This document shows positions 7,969 through 17,018 of a stretch of 37,341 nucleotides of DNA, piece after piece. Every line of letters starts with the position of its first letter. Position 1 is the stretch's first letter. The DNA is from Paracoccaceae bacterium (GTDB lineage Bacteria; Pseudomonadota; Alphaproteobacteria; Rhodobacterales; Rhodobacteraceae). A program made the position numbers and the translations under genes. The stretch is taken from assembly GCA_027000645.1 (NCBI GenBank), contig JALTNO010000348.1:1-37341 (forward strand). The letters run 5' to 3'. The notes under the pieces were generated by a model. The model had not been told where the DNA came from and did no database searches. It was given only the letters and a program-made list of their open reading frames with translations.

Positions 7969-9096
7969 TTGCAGACGTCCAGTTTTGAGCCCTGGAACGA
8001 CCCGGACGCCCGTCCGCTGATCCGGTTCCGCAACGTGACCAAGCGGTTCGGCTCCTTCACCGCCATCGACAACCTGTCGCTGGACATCTACGAACGCGAG
8101 TTCTTCGCCCTTCTGGGGCCGTCGGGCTGCGGCAAGACCACCATGATGCGGATGCTGGCCGGGTTCGAGGACCCGACCGAGGGCAGGATCGAGCTGGCCG
8201 GGCAGGACATTGCCGGGATCCCGCCGAACAGGCGGGCGGTCAACATGATGTTCCAGTCCTACGCGCTGTTTCCGCATCTCAGCGTATGGGACAACATAGC
8301 TTTCGGCCTGCGCCGCGACCGCAAGCCGAAAGAAGAAGTCGCCGCCCGGGTCGAGGAAATGCTGCGCCTGACCCGGCTGGAAAATTTCGCCCATCGCAAG
8401 CCGCACCAGATCTCGGGCGGGCAGAGGCAGCGCGTGGCGCTGGCCCGCAGCCTGGCCAAGGCGCCGAAGCTTCTTCTGCTGGACGAACCGATGGGGGCGC
8501 TGGATGCCAAGCTGCGCCAGCAGACCCAGTTCGAGTTGATGGACATCCAGGAAAAGACCGGCACCACCTTCGTGATCGTGACCCACGACCAGGAGGAGGC
8601 GATGACAGTGGCCAGCCGCATCGCGGTGATGGACGAAGGCCGCCTGATCCAGGTGGCCACGCCCGACCGGATCTACGAGGAACCCGAAAGCGTCTACGTG
8701 GCCGACTTCATCGGCGAGGTAAACCTGTTCGAGGGCCGGGTCACGCCCGAGGGCGAGGGCCGCTTTCGCGTGGACTGGGCCGAGGGGCAGCCGCCCCTGG
8801 TTGCCGCATCTGCGCGCAGCTTCGCGCCGGGGCAGGCCTGTTTCCTGGCCATCCGGCCGGAAAAGGTGGCCATCAGCGCCGAACGCCCGGCCGATGCCGA
8901 CAACGCGGTACAGGGGCGCATTCACGATATCGCCTATCTGGGCAACCTGTCCATCTACCATGTGCAGCTGCCCTCCGGCCAGATCGTCAAGGCGCAGACA
9001 TCGAACACGCGCCGGATCGCCCGGCGCAGCTTTACCTGGGAAGACACGGTCTGGCTGTCCTGGACGGCCACGGCCGGTGTCCTGCTGGCGGACTGA
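7969..9096 (+). CDS. Polyamine ABC transporter ATPase (PotG/PotA type)
   Basis: A protein of 375 residues from the TTG at 7969. It has Walker A GPSGCGKT (residues 50-57), Q-loop FQSYALFPHLSVWDNIAFGL, signature ISGGQRQRVALARSL, Walker B LLLLDEPMGALD, and the switch histidine in IVTHDQEEAMT, followed by a C-terminal TOBE domain (FLAIRPEKVAI) that usually binds regulators or stabilises the dimer. No ATG precedes the conserved start. TTG 7969 lies just behind CCGGGGG, and a TTG or GTG further upstream would be unsupported, so the start is moderately sure. The stop overlaps the next gene (TGATG). Confidence 0.9.
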   Translation: MQTSSFEPWNDPDARPLIRFRNVTKRFGSFTAIDNLSLDIYEREFFALLGPSGCGKTTMMRMLAGFEDPTEGRIELAGQDIAGIPPNRRAVNMMFQSYALFPHLSVWDNIAFGLRRDRKPKEEVAARVEEMLRLTRLENFAHRKPHQISGGQRQRVALARSLAKAPKLLLLDEPMGALDAKLRQQTQFELMDIQEKTGTTFVIVTHDQEEAMTVASRIAVMDEGRLIQVATPDRIYEEPESVYVADFIGEVNLFEGRVTPEGEGRFRVDWAEGQPPLVAASARSFAPGQACFLAIRPEKVAISAERPADADNAVQGRIHDIAYLGNLSIYHVQLPSGQIVKAQTSNTRRIARRSFTWEDTVWLSWTATAGVLLAD

Positions 9097-9986
9097 TGCG
9101 GCGCGTGATCCTGATCGCGGTGCCCTATCTGTGGCTTCTGGCGCTGTTCCTGGTGCCATTCGTCATCGTGCTGAAGATCTCCCTGTCCGATGCCGCGATC
9201 TCGATTCCGCCCTATACCCCGACGCTGGATCTTTCCGCCGGCTGGCAGGGGATCCGCGATTTCCTTGCCGCCCTCGATTTCGAGAATTTCGTCTGGCTCA
9301 CCCAGGACGATCTTTACTGGAAGGCCTATCTCAGCAGCCTTTGGATCGCGCTGGCCTCGACGGCGATGACGCTGCTGGCCGGATACCCGATCGCCTATGG
9401 CATGGCCCGCGCCCCCGAGGAATGGCGGCCGACCCTGATGATGCTGGTCATCCTGCCATTCTGGACCAGCTTCCTCATCCGCGTCTATTCATGGATGGGG
9501 ATTCTCAGCCAGGAAGGGGTCCTCAATCAGTTCCTGCTGTGGCTTGGCGTGATCGACCGCCCGCTGATGATCCTCAATACCAATACGGCGGTCTATATCG
9601 GCATCGTCTATACCTATCTGCCCTTCATGATCCTGCCGATCTATGCCGCGCTTGACCGGATGGACAATTCCCTGATCGAGGCGGCCGAGGATCTGGGCTG
9701 CTCGCGGCTCACGGCGTTCTGGCTGGTCACCGTGCCGCTGTCGAAGAACGGAATCATCGCCGGCTGCTTCCTCGTCTTCATCCCGGCGCTGGGCGAATTC
9801 GTGATCCCTTCGCTTCTGGGCGGGTCGCGCACGCTGATGATCGGCAAGGTGCTGTGGGAGGAGTTCTTCAGCAATCGCGACTGGCCGGTGGCCAGCGCCG
9901 TGGCGGTGGTGCTGCTGCTGATCCTGGTGGTGCCTATCGTCCTGTTCCAGCGCAACCAGGAAAGACAGCAGGAGGCCGAGAAATGA
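9096..9986 (+). CDS. Polyamine ABC transporter permease (PotH type)
   Basis: A protein of 296 residues with about six membrane helices. The first is VILIAVPYLWLLALFLVPFVIVL, and the EAA cytoplasmic loop that contacts the ATPase is EAAEDLGCSRLTAFWLVTVPLSKNGIIAG. Its ATG overlaps the ATPase stop by one base, implying translational coupling. It pairs with the next gene as the two-permease channel of the importer. The length is typical of PotB/PotH. Confidence 0.92.
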   Translation: MRRVILIAVPYLWLLALFLVPFVIVLKISLSDAAISIPPYTPTLDLSAGWQGIRDFLAALDFENFVWLTQDDLYWKAYLSSLWIALASTAMTLLAGYPIAYGMARAPEEWRPTLMMLVILPFWTSFLIRVYSWMGILSQEGVLNQFLLWLGVIDRPLMILNTNTAVYIGIVYTYLPFMILPIYAALDRMDNSLIEAAEDLGCSRLTAFWLVTVPLSKNGIIAGCFLVFIPALGEFVIPSLLGGSRTLMIGKVLWEEFFSNRDWPVASAVAVVLLLILVVPIVLFQRNQERQQEAEK

Positions 9987-10798
9987 ATCGCCTCAGCTGG
10001 TTCAACACGGTGTCGCTGACGCTGGGATTTGCCTTCCTCTACATCCCCATGATCATCCTGGTCGTCTACAGCTTCAACGCCAGCAAGCTGGTCACGGTCT
10101 GGGCCGGTTTTTCCACCAGGTGGTATGGAGAGCTGCTGCGCGACAGGGCGTTCCTGAACGCCGCCTGGGTGACGCTGAAGGTGGCGGTGGCCTCTTCGAC
10201 GCTGGCCACGGTTCTGGGCACGATGGCAGCCTATGTGATGGTGCGCGGCGGGCGGTTCCGGGGGCGGACACTGTTTTCCGGCATGATCTACGCGCCGCTG
10301 GTCATGCCCGAGGTCATCACCGGCCTGTCGCTGCTGCTGCTGTTCATCGGGATCGGGCTGGACCGGGGGGTTCTGACCATCGTCCTGGCGCATACGACCT
10401 TTTCCATGTGCTATGTCTCGGTGGTGGTGTCCTCGCGGCTGGCCACCTTCGACCTTTCTCTGGAAGAAGCGGCGCTGGATCTGGGCTGCTCCCGGGCCGA
10501 GGCCTTCCGGCTGGTGACCCTGCCGATCATCGCGCCGGCGGTCATCTCCGGCTGGCTGCTGGCCTTTACCCTCTCGCTGGACGACCTGGTGATTGCGTCC
10601 TTTACCTCCGGCCCCTCGGCGACCACGCTGCCGATCAAGATATTCTCGGCGGTGCGGCTGGGGGTCAGCCCGGAGATCAACGCCCTTTCCACAATCATGA
10701 TCGCGATTGTCACGGTGGGGGTGATCGCCGCCTCGCTGATCTCCAAGCGCAACCTCGTGCGGCAGCGCCGGGATGAGCTGGCGGCGGTGCGGGGGTGA
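9983..10798 (+). CDS. Polyamine ABC transporter permease (PotI type)
   Basis: A protein of 271 residues with six predicted membrane helices. It starts in an ATGA overlap with the PotH-like gene, with AGGAGG at 9969-9974. The EAA loop reads EAALDLGCSRAEAFRLVTLPIIAPAVISG and is followed by the PotC/PotI hallmark LSLDDLVIASFTSGP. It forms the inner-membrane channel with the preceding permease. Its stop overlaps the start of the downstream oxidoreductase. Confidence 0.92.
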   Translation: MNRLSWFNTVSLTLGFAFLYIPMIILVVYSFNASKLVTVWAGFSTRWYGELLRDRAFLNAAWVTLKVAVASSTLATVLGTMAAYVMVRGGRFRGRTLFSGMIYAPLVMPEVITGLSLLLLFIGIGLDRGVLTIVLAHTTFSMCYVSVVVSSRLATFDLSLEEAALDLGCSRAEAFRLVTLPIIAPAVISGWLLAFTLSLDDLVIASFTSGPSATTLPIKIFSAVRLGVSPEINALSTIMIAIVTVGVIAASLISKRNLVRQRRDELAAVRG

Positions 10799-12111
10799 TG
10801 CGGCACATCTTTTCCGATTACGCCTATGGGCCCGGTCCGCTGCAGGGATGCTGGTGGGCCGAAACCGTCGCCACGCCGGACTGGCCGTCTGCACGGGGCG
10901 AGATCGCCGCTGATGTCGCCATTGTCGGTGGCGGCTATACCGGCATGTCGGCGGCGCTGCACCTGGCCGAAGCCGGAGCCTCGGTCGCGCTGTTCGAGGC
11001 CCGCTCTCCGGGCTGGGGGGCGTCGGGGCGCAATGGCGGGTTCTGCTGCGTTGGCGGCGGGAAGGTTTCGGAATCGGAGTTGCGCAGCCGCTTCGGCGCG
11101 GCGCAGGCCGAGGCCTATTTCGAAACCGAAAGGGCGGCGGTCGAACTGGTCGCCGGCCTGTTGCGCCGCTACTGGATCGATGCCGACACCCATTCGCGGG
11201 GGGAAACCCAGCTGGCCCACAACGCCCGCGCCATGACCCGGCTGCGCCGGCTGGCGGATCGGGGCGAGGGCATGTTGACCGAGCGCGAAGATCTGCCGGC
11301 CCAGGGGTTGGCCGGCCCGTTTTTCGGGGCGCTGACCAACCCGGTGGGTTTTGCGCTCAACCCGCGGAAATACCTGTTCGGGCTGGCGCGGGCTGCGCAA
11401 TCGGCCGGGGCGCGGCTTTACCGCGACAGCCCCGTATCGGAGATCGAACGGGGGGCATCCGGGTTTCGGCTGCGGGCCGGTGCGGCAAGCCTGCGGGCCC
11501 AGGCCGTCATCATCGCCACCAACGGCTATTCGAGCGAAGATGTCCCCCCCTGGCTGGCCGGGCGCTACATGCCGGCCCAGTCCACGGTTCTGGTCACGCG
11601 CCCGCTGAGCGAGGACGAGTTGGCCGCCCAGGGGTGGACCAGTGCGCAGATGGCATTCGATACGCGCGAATTGCTGCATTATTTCCGGCTGATGCCGGAT
11701 CGGCGTTTCCTGTTCGGGCGGCGCGGGGGGCTGATGGCCTCGCCCCGGGCCGAGGCCGCGGCCCGCAGGGCGACGCGCCGGGATTTCGAGCGCATGTTCC
11801 CCGCCTGGGCGCATGTTCCGGCCACGCACAACTGGTCGGGGATGGTCTGTCTGGCCCGCAACCGGGTTCCCTATGTGGGGCCGGTTCCCGGCATGCCGGG
11901 CATGTTCGCGGGACTTGCCTATCACGGCAACGGTGTCGCCATGGGAAGCCATGTGGGGCGGCTGCTGGCGGATCTGGCCCGGGGCCGCCGCCCGGAGCAC
12001 CCCGTTCCGGCCCCCATGGGCGACGCGATGCGGCGGTTCCCGCTGGGGCGAGCGCGGCGCGCGCTCATGTGGCCGCTCTACGGGCTTCTGGGGTTGCGCG
12101 ACCTGTTGTAA
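10798..12111 (+). CDS. FAD-dependent amine oxidoreductase (PuuB/DAO family)
   Basis: A protein of 437 residues. The FAD-binding Rossmann motif GGGYTG is at residues 44-49, followed by FEARSPGWGASGRNGGF, the typical DAO-family glycine-rich stretch. The end, NWSGMVCLARNRVPYVG and LAYHGNGVAMGSH, is also family-specific. The opening YGPGPLQGCWWAETV resembles gamma-glutamylputrescine oxidase PuuB. PuuB needs the ligase PuuA, which is not in this window, so the true substrate may be a free diamine or another N-substituted amine. The ATG at 10798 overlaps the permease stop (a GTG at 10795 is also possible). Co-transcription with the importer indicates it oxidises the imported compound. Confidence 0.85.
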   Translation: MRHIFSDYAYGPGPLQGCWWAETVATPDWPSARGEIAADVAIVGGGYTGMSAALHLAEAGASVALFEARSPGWGASGRNGGFCCVGGGKVSESELRSRFGAAQAEAYFETERAAVELVAGLLRRYWIDADTHSRGETQLAHNARAMTRLRRLADRGEGMLTEREDLPAQGLAGPFFGALTNPVGFALNPRKYLFGLARAAQSAGARLYRDSPVSEIERGASGFRLRAGAASLRAQAVIIATNGYSSEDVPPWLAGRYMPAQSTVLVTRPLSEDELAAQGWTSAQMAFDTRELLHYFRLMPDRRFLFGRRGGLMASPRAEAAARRATRRDFERMFPAWAHVPATHNWSGMVCLARNRVPYVGPVPGMPGMFAGLAYHGNGVAMGSHVGRLLADLARGRRPEHPVPAPMGDAMRRFPLGRARRALMWPLYGLLGLRDLL

Positions 12112-12188
12112 CCGCGCGGCAGAGTTGACAGCCGCGACGCGATCACGCAAGGCAGGCATGTTTCAGCCATGGCAAGGGGCAGGTCGAG

Positions 12189-13514
12189 ATGAAGATTGCG
12201 ATGATCGGGACGGGGTATGTCGGCCTGGTGTCGGGGGTCTGTTTTTCCGATTTCGGGCACGAGGTTGTCTGCGTGGACAAGAACCCCGACAAGATCGGCC
12301 TGTTGAACGAGGGAGTCGTTCCAATCTACGAACCCGGGCTCGACCGCCTCATGGAAACCAATGTCGCGGCCGGGCGGCTTTCCTTCACGACCGATCTTGC
12401 GGCGGCTGTGGCCGGGGCGGATGCGGTGTTCATCGCGGTGGGCACGCCGACCCGGCGCGGAGACGGGCATGCGGACCTTTCCTATGTCCTGTCCGCGGCC
12501 GAAGAGATCGCCGGGGCGCTGACCGGCTATGCGGTGGTGGTGACCAAATCGACGGTGCCGGTGGGCACCAACCGGAAGTTGAAGGAGGTGATCGCGCGGG
12601 CCAACCCGCAGGCCGAATTCGATGTCGCCTCGAACCCCGAGTTTCTGCGCGAAGGCGCCGCCATCGACGACTTCATGCGCCCCGACCGCGTGGTCGTCGG
12701 GGTCGAGAGCGACCGGGCCGCGGCGGTGATGGCGGCGATCTACCGCCCGCTTTACCTGCGCGAATTTCCGATCATCACCACCGATCTGGAAAGCGCCGAG
12801 ATGATCAAGTACGCGGCCAACGCCTTTCTCGCCACCAAGATCACCTTCATCAACGAAATTGCTGCCCTGTGCGAACGGGTGGGCGCCGACGTGAAACAGG
12901 TTGCCAAGGGCATGGGGCTGGACGGCCGGATCGGCAACAAGTTCCTGCATGCAGGGCCCGGCTATGGCGGGTCGTGTTTTCCCAAGGACACAACCGCCCT
13001 GGCCCGGATCGGCCAGGATCACGCGGTGCCCATGCAGATCGTCGAGACCGTTATCAAGGTCAATGACGAGATCCGGCGCCGGATGGTGGACAAGATCGTC
13101 GATCTTCTGGGCGGACGCGTGGCCGGCAAGGTGATCGCGGTGCTTGGCGTGACATTCAAGCCCAACACCGACGACATGCGCGAAGCGCCCTCACTGACCA
13201 TTGTTCCGGCGCTGATCGGCGCAGGCGCCCGGGTGCGGGTGGTTGATCCGCAGGGGCGGCGCGAGGGCGAGACGCTCCTGCCCGGCGTTGAGTGGGTCGA
13301 AGATGCCTATATCGCGGCCGAGAGAGCGGATGCGCTGGTGCTGTTGACGGAATGGAACGAATTCCGGGCGCTGGATCTGCAACGACTTGCCGGGGTCATG
13401 GCCAATCCGGCGATGGCGGATCTGCGCAATGTCTACTCCGCCGACGAGGTCATCGGCGCGGGGTTCACCGATTACGTTTCGGTCGGCCGGGACTCGCGAT
13501 CCGTCGGCGCCTGA
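12189..13514 (+). CDS. ugd: UDP-glucose 6-dehydrogenase
   Basis: A protein of 441 residues. It opens with the NAD motif MKIAMIGTGYVGLVSGVCFS and contains the substrate-binding YEPGLD, TKSTVPVGT, SNPEFLREG and LGVTFKPNTDDMR. The catalytic cysteine is C263 in GGSCFPKDT. It oxidises UDP-glucose to UDP-glucuronate for capsule, exopolysaccharide or lipid sugars. The only polysaccharide gene seen here, it appears to be a single unit with its own promoter; a TTGACA at 12125-12130 could be its -35. Its last 43 bp overlap the 3' end of the opposing kinase gene. Confidence 0.96.
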   Translation: MKIAMIGTGYVGLVSGVCFSDFGHEVVCVDKNPDKIGLLNEGVVPIYEPGLDRLMETNVAAGRLSFTTDLAAAVAGADAVFIAVGTPTRRGDGHADLSYVLSAAEEIAGALTGYAVVVTKSTVPVGTNRKLKEVIARANPQAEFDVASNPEFLREGAAIDDFMRPDRVVVGVESDRAAAVMAAIYRPLYLREFPIITTDLESAEMIKYAANAFLATKITFINEIAALCERVGADVKQVAKGMGLDGRIGNKFLHAGPGYGGSCFPKDTTALARIGQDHAVPMQIVETVIKVNDEIRRRMVDKIVDLLGGRVAGKVIAVLGVTFKPNTDDMREAPSLTIVPALIGAGARVRVVDPQGRREGETLLPGVEWVEDAYIAAERADALVLLTEWNEFRALDLQRLAGVMANPAMADLRNVYSADEVIGAGFTDYVSVGRDSRSVGA

Positions 13515-14347
13515 GCGGTCAGGGTCTTCCGCTCCAGCTCGAATGCCCGGGCATATTCGGACCTGCCCCGAGCGGCCTGCCACAGGCAATAGGCGGCCAT
13601 GCGCCAGTGAAACCAGGGCTCCAGTGCGAGAAACCGCGCCACCGTTGCGCGGTCAGGATAGGCGCGCAGAAACGCCTGTCTTTCCTCGGTCGAAAGAGGT
13701 GAACCGCGATAGAGGAATTGCATCGCCGGCGACAGGAAAATGGCGAGATCTTCGGCCGGATCGCCCAGCAGGGGGCACTGCCAGTCGATAAGAACGATCC
13801 GGCGGTTCGAGACCACAATGTTCCCGGGCACCGGATCGCCGTGGACGAGGCGGAGTATCGGAGCGGGATCGACATGCGCCACCGGCCCGAGCCCCTGCAA
13901 CCGCCGCCGTGACGAGGGCGTGCAACGGCTGAGGATCTCCTCGGCCTGCCGGGAAAGCTCGCGGCTGCCCCCGGCGTGAACGGGCAGGCCGGTGGGTGGG
14001 GGCAGTTCGTGAACCCGCTGCAACAGTTGCGCGACCCGCGCACTGCCTCGGCGCCAGGTTCGGCCCTCTTCATGGCGGTAGATCAGCCAGGCGAGCCCCC
14101 CGGAGGTGCCGGTCGCCACGGGCCGTGGCGCCAGCCCGGTACCGTCAAGCCATTTCAGGCACAGGCTTTCGCTTGCAGGGTCGTTCCGAAACAATGGGTT
14201 GTTTGCCCCGGTGTCATAGGTTTTCAGGACCAGCTCTGCGCCTTTCGTGGATTGAAATGCCCGGACATCGTTGGTTCGCCCGCCGCCCAGAGGCCTGAAA
14301 CCGGTATCGGCCGCCGCGATCCCCGTCTTGACGAGATCAGCGATCAA
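13472..14347 (-). CDS. APH/choline-kinase-fold phosphotransferase downstream of flgD
   Basis: A protein of 291 residues of the aminoglycoside phosphotransferase/choline kinase superfamily. The catalytic loop is LVHGDPVPGNIVV (HxD...N) and the metal-binding aspartate is in VLIDWQCPLLGDPAEDLA. The N-terminal RPLGGGRTNDVRAF is the ATP-loop strand. The start is a TTG at 14347 lying 11 bp inside flgD; no ATG precedes the domain. Its 3' end overlaps ugd by 43 bp on the other strand. The substrate is unknown; choline, thiamine or a sugar are possible from fold alone. Its tight coupling to flagellar hook genes is odd and may be accidental. Confidence 0.75.
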   Translation of the reverse strand: MIADLVKTGIAAADTGFRPLGGGRTNDVRAFQSTKGAELVLKTYDTGANNPLFRNDPASESLCLKWLDGTGLAPRPVATGTSGGLAWLIYRHEEGRTWRRGSARVAQLLQRVHELPPPTGLPVHAGGSRELSRQAEEILSRCTPSSRRRLQGLGPVAHVDPAPILRLVHGDPVPGNIVVSNRRIVLIDWQCPLLGDPAEDLAIFLSPAMQFLYRGSPLSTEERQAFLRAYPDRATVARFLALEPWFHWRMAAYCLWQAARGRSEYARAFELERKTLTAQAPTDRESRPTET

Positions 14348-15131
14348 ACAATGCGGCGGAGGGTGCGGAAGCGCTTGCAGAACTGGTCTCCGTCAGTGTT
14401 TCCGGGCCGGAGCCCTGCCTAGCCACGCCGGCGGAGTCGTGCAAGGGGGCCTTGCCGGTCGGTTGGCGCACGGCGATCACGGAAGCGGCCGGGATCGATC
14501 GTCCGTCGTCCAGTTGCAGAATGACGGCCCCGTCTTCCAGCCGCGCCTCTCGCACCCGGGCTGCGTTTTCGGCCGGGCGCAGGCCCAGGGAGCGATCCTT
14601 CGCAAAATATTCGACCGAAAAGTCGTAGGTGCCGGGTGGATATGTCGTCCCGTCCGGTCGTTGGCCTGTCCACGAGAAGTTCCGAACCGAGGGCGGAAGA
14701 TCCTCCCGGCCGATTTCATTTCCGGACGAATCGAGAATGACGAGACTCGCCCGATCGGCGCCGGCAGCGGGTGCGACGGAGAGCGGGATCGCCGTTCCGG
14801 AAAACGGCGTGCCGGTCGTTGTCCGGATTTCGAGCCCGACCCAGCCGGCGAGACCGGCTCGATTGAGATCGCTCGTCGGGCTTGCCAGGGCCGTCAGGGC
14901 ATCGTTGGCCTTCACCTGTTGCTCCACCATTGCGAACTGGGCCAGTTGCGCGGCGTATTCGCTCGAATTGACGGGTTCGAGAGGATCCTGGTTCCGGGCC
15001 TGGGCCGTGAGCATCCTGAGAAAGGTCTGAAAGTCGGAAGTGAGGCCCGTGCGAGACGACTCGCCGGTTCCCGGTTGCGTGCCGTCGGGCCCGAGCGTCG
15101 CGGACAGGGGGGGAGAAGCTGAAAGTTCCAT
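14337..15131 (-). CDS. flgD: Flagellar hook-capping protein FlgD
   Basis: A protein of 264 residues. Residues about 30-85 carry the FlgD N-terminal signature (DFQTFLRMLTAQARNQDPLEPVNSSEYAAQLAQFAMVEQQVKAN), and the remainder is the beta-rich cap domain with the FSWTGQRPDGTTYPPGTYDFSV repeat-like strand. It caps the growing hook while FlgE subunits assemble outside the cell. It follows fliK by 5 bp and is followed, with overlap, by a kinase gene. A Ser/Ala-rich tail of about 20 residues is likely disordered. Confidence 0.93.
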   Translation of the reverse strand: MELSASPPLSATLGPDGTQPGTGESSRTGLTSDFQTFLRMLTAQARNQDPLEPVNSSEYAAQLAQFAMVEQQVKANDALTALASPTSDLNRAGLAGWVGLEIRTTTGTPFSGTAIPLSVAPAAGADRASLVILDSSGNEIGREDLPPSVRNFSWTGQRPDGTTYPPGTYDFSVEYFAKDRSLGLRPAENAARVREARLEDGAVILQLDDGRSIPAASVIAVRQPTGKAPLHDSAGVARQGSGPETLTETSSASASAPSAALFDR

Positions 15132-15136
15132 ATTTG

Positions 15137-16624
15137 TCAGATCCTCAGATCCAGTCGGGTTTCATCGAGAAGGCGGATCACCTCGGTCGGTCCCGAGGCT
15201 TCTTCGGCGCCGTGCTTCGCATCCGGTTGCCGGTTCGCGACATGCGCGCCGCCGCCGGTCGCGCCATCGCCATGATCGGCAAATTCGATATCGACGCTGT
15301 CGTAGCCCAGGGAATGCAGGTTGGTCGCCAGTTGATCCGCATGGCGGCGCATCAGGTCCTGTGCGACCGGGCGATCTGCGGAAATCCACACGGAAATGCC
15401 GGCGTCATCCACCCGCAAGGACATCCGGACGTGCCCCAACTCTTCCGGCTGAAGTGAGATATCGAAGTTCCTGTCGGTCTTCTTGTGAATCAGGATTGCC
15501 ATCTCTCGGGTCATGTCCGGGCGAAAGGAGGGATGGAGAACCGGCCGCGTTGCCGGAGAGAACCCCGCAAATGCCGGATCCCGTTGCGCTGGGGGCAGAG
15601 AGGCAGCATCGACGCGGTCATATGGCCGTTCGCGCTCAGGAGTGTCCGGCAAAGACGGGAAAGCCGGCCGTTCCCGATCGGACAGAGCGATCGCGGCTGG
15701 CGGGCCCTGCGATACGCCATTCACCCCGGAAGCGGAAGCTTCGAAATTCCGAGACGTGTTTCGTGCCTCTGCCGCAGTTGAATCCCCTTTCGGGGCAGAG
15801 GGGATGGCGTTGGACTCGTTCGATCCCGAGTTCCAGTTCGGAAGGAATGCCGCTTCGCGCCCGATACCCCCCTTTGATTCGCGAATATCCTTGGGCGCGG
15901 CCTGAGCCAAATCCGGTTGTCGGCCCCTTGTATCGGGTTCGTGCGCGCCCTTTCCGAAGAATGACCGGTCATCTTCGATCCCCAACTCGTGGATAGGCGT
16001 TGCGCCCGGTGCCAAGGCGCTGCTCTTCCCCGTCCCACCGGGGGATTCCGGCGTTGTCGTACCCCTGCCAACGGATGCGCCGGGCATCGCTCCCTCGATC
16101 GTCAGACCGATCTGTTCGTCGGGAAATGCAAGCAGGCGCGATTGATCGGGTTGCGCATCATCCCCATTCACCGTTTCGACACGGAAAGAGGAGGGGGAGA
16201 TATCAGCGACCTGCGATGGAAGGACGCGAGTCGACCGCGAGGTCTTGTCCTGCCCGGCCTGACCGTCTGGAGACCGGGATTCCTTTCGCGTCAGGATGCC
16301 GGTCTCCATCTCGACGGAAAGGGGCGAAACCGTCCCGATGTCTTCGGTCGTGTCATCATAGCTATCCCTTTCCCTATCCGTCGGAACCGAAACCGCGACT
16401 TCGCGATTCGGCTTCTCCGGTTCGTCTGTGGTGGACCTGCCGAGCGCTCCCTCTCCCCCGGCCGTGACATCCGTTTTGCCGTCGAGCGCATCGAAAATGC
16501 GGGTGAATGCCTGCACCGTCATTTCCCCGCTGGCGGACGATTCCACACGCGCTGCACCCGGAGTCGCGAGTATCCCGATTGCATCGCCCGTTCGCGCATT
16601 CAGTTGAATTGTCGTCACAGCCAT
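15137..16624 (-). CDS. fliK: Flagellar hook-length control protein FliK
   Basis: A protein of 495 residues with low similarity over most of its length, as expected for the hydrophilic, export-competent 'ruler' part (residues 1-380, rich in Ser, Pro, Gly and charged residues). The conserved C-terminal domain is clear at about 385-460: ISLQPEELGHVRMSLRVDDAG, then DLMRRHADQLATNLHSLGYDSVDIEF. It measures hook length and switches FlhB from rod/hook to filament export; flhB is 7 kb away in this cluster. It starts at the ATG at 16624, divergent from the rod-binding gene. Confidence 0.9.
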   Translation of the reverse strand: MAVTTIQLNARTGDAIGILATPGAARVESSASGEMTVQAFTRIFDALDGKTDVTAGGEGALGRSTTDEPEKPNREVAVSVPTDRERDSYDDTTEDIGTVSPLSVEMETGILTRKESRSPDGQAGQDKTSRSTRVLPSQVADISPSSFRVETVNGDDAQPDQSRLLAFPDEQIGLTIEGAMPGASVGRGTTTPESPGGTGKSSALAPGATPIHELGIEDDRSFFGKGAHEPDTRGRQPDLAQAAPKDIRESKGGIGREAAFLPNWNSGSNESNAIPSAPKGDSTAAEARNTSRNFEASASGVNGVSQGPPAAIALSDRERPAFPSLPDTPERERPYDRVDAASLPPAQRDPAFAGFSPATRPVLHPSFRPDMTREMAILIHKKTDRNFDISLQPEELGHVRMSLRVDDAGISVWISADRPVAQDLMRRHADQLATNLHSLGYDSVDIEFADHGDGATGGGAHVANRQPDAKHGAEEASGPTEVIRLLDETRLDLRI

Positions 16625-16733
16625 GACCGATTCGCCGTTTGTTCAGGGGCAGAAATCGCAGGATTCGGTTTCGGATTTTTTAACTCGAGTCGGCAAGGAT
16701 GCAGGCGGTCGAAATTGTTCGAGGGAGATTTTC

Positions 16734-17018
16734 ATGACAGTTCAAGCTGTCGGAACGGGCACAGCTCCATCGGTTGATAGGGGAACAAGGGACGCGCTCG
16801 CCAAGGCCTCGCGCGACCTGGAGGCGGTCTTTCTTGCCGAAATGCTGTCCCTGGCGGGTCTCGGAAAGAGTTCGGAAAGGATGGGAGGCGGGATCGGCGA
16901 AGAGCAGTTTGGTTCGCTTCTCGTGCAGGCTCAGGCCCGGGAAATCGTGAATGCCGGCGGCATCGGGCTGGCGGATGTCCTGTTTCGGCAATTGCTGGAG
17001 CGTGAGAATGGCGGCTGA
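16734..17018 (+). CDS. flgJ: Rod-binding protein, FlgJ N-terminal/CheL type
   Basis: A protein of 94 residues from the ATG at 16734, behind GGGAGA (16724-16729). It is the rod-binding domain only: KASRDLEAVFLAEMLSLAGLGK, then GGGIGEEQFGSLLVQAQAREIVNAGGIGLADVLFRQLL. The muramidase half found in enterobacterial FlgJ is missing; in Rhodobacter that activity is a separate protein (SltF), and a candidate for it is encoded at 19629. An ATG at 16623 in frame would add 37 residues with no family support. The region 16625-16733 is then a divergent promoter region with fliK. Confidence 0.88.
   Translation: MTVQAVGTGTAPSVDRGTRDALAKASRDLEAVFLAEMLSLAGLGKSSERMGGGIGEEQFGSLLVQAQAREIVNAGGIGLADVLFRQLLERENGG

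Noticed and set aside
12116-12132. Third AraC-type site before ugd (GCGGCAGAGTTGACAGC, 16 of 17 like 30709-30725)
   Set aside because: Only one half-site is present; no partner is found 21 bp on either side, so it is more simply a -35 element of ugd.
16680-16710. Sigma-54 or CtrA promoter between fliK and the rod-binding gene
   Set aside because: Only a single TTAAC half-site and no GG-N10-GC pair with correct spacing could be found.
16623-16733. In-frame N-terminal extension of the rod-binding protein from the ATG at 16623
   Set aside because: The 37 extra residues have no family counterpart, the ATG at 16734 has a better ribosome site, and the stretch is the natural divergent promoter region with fliK.
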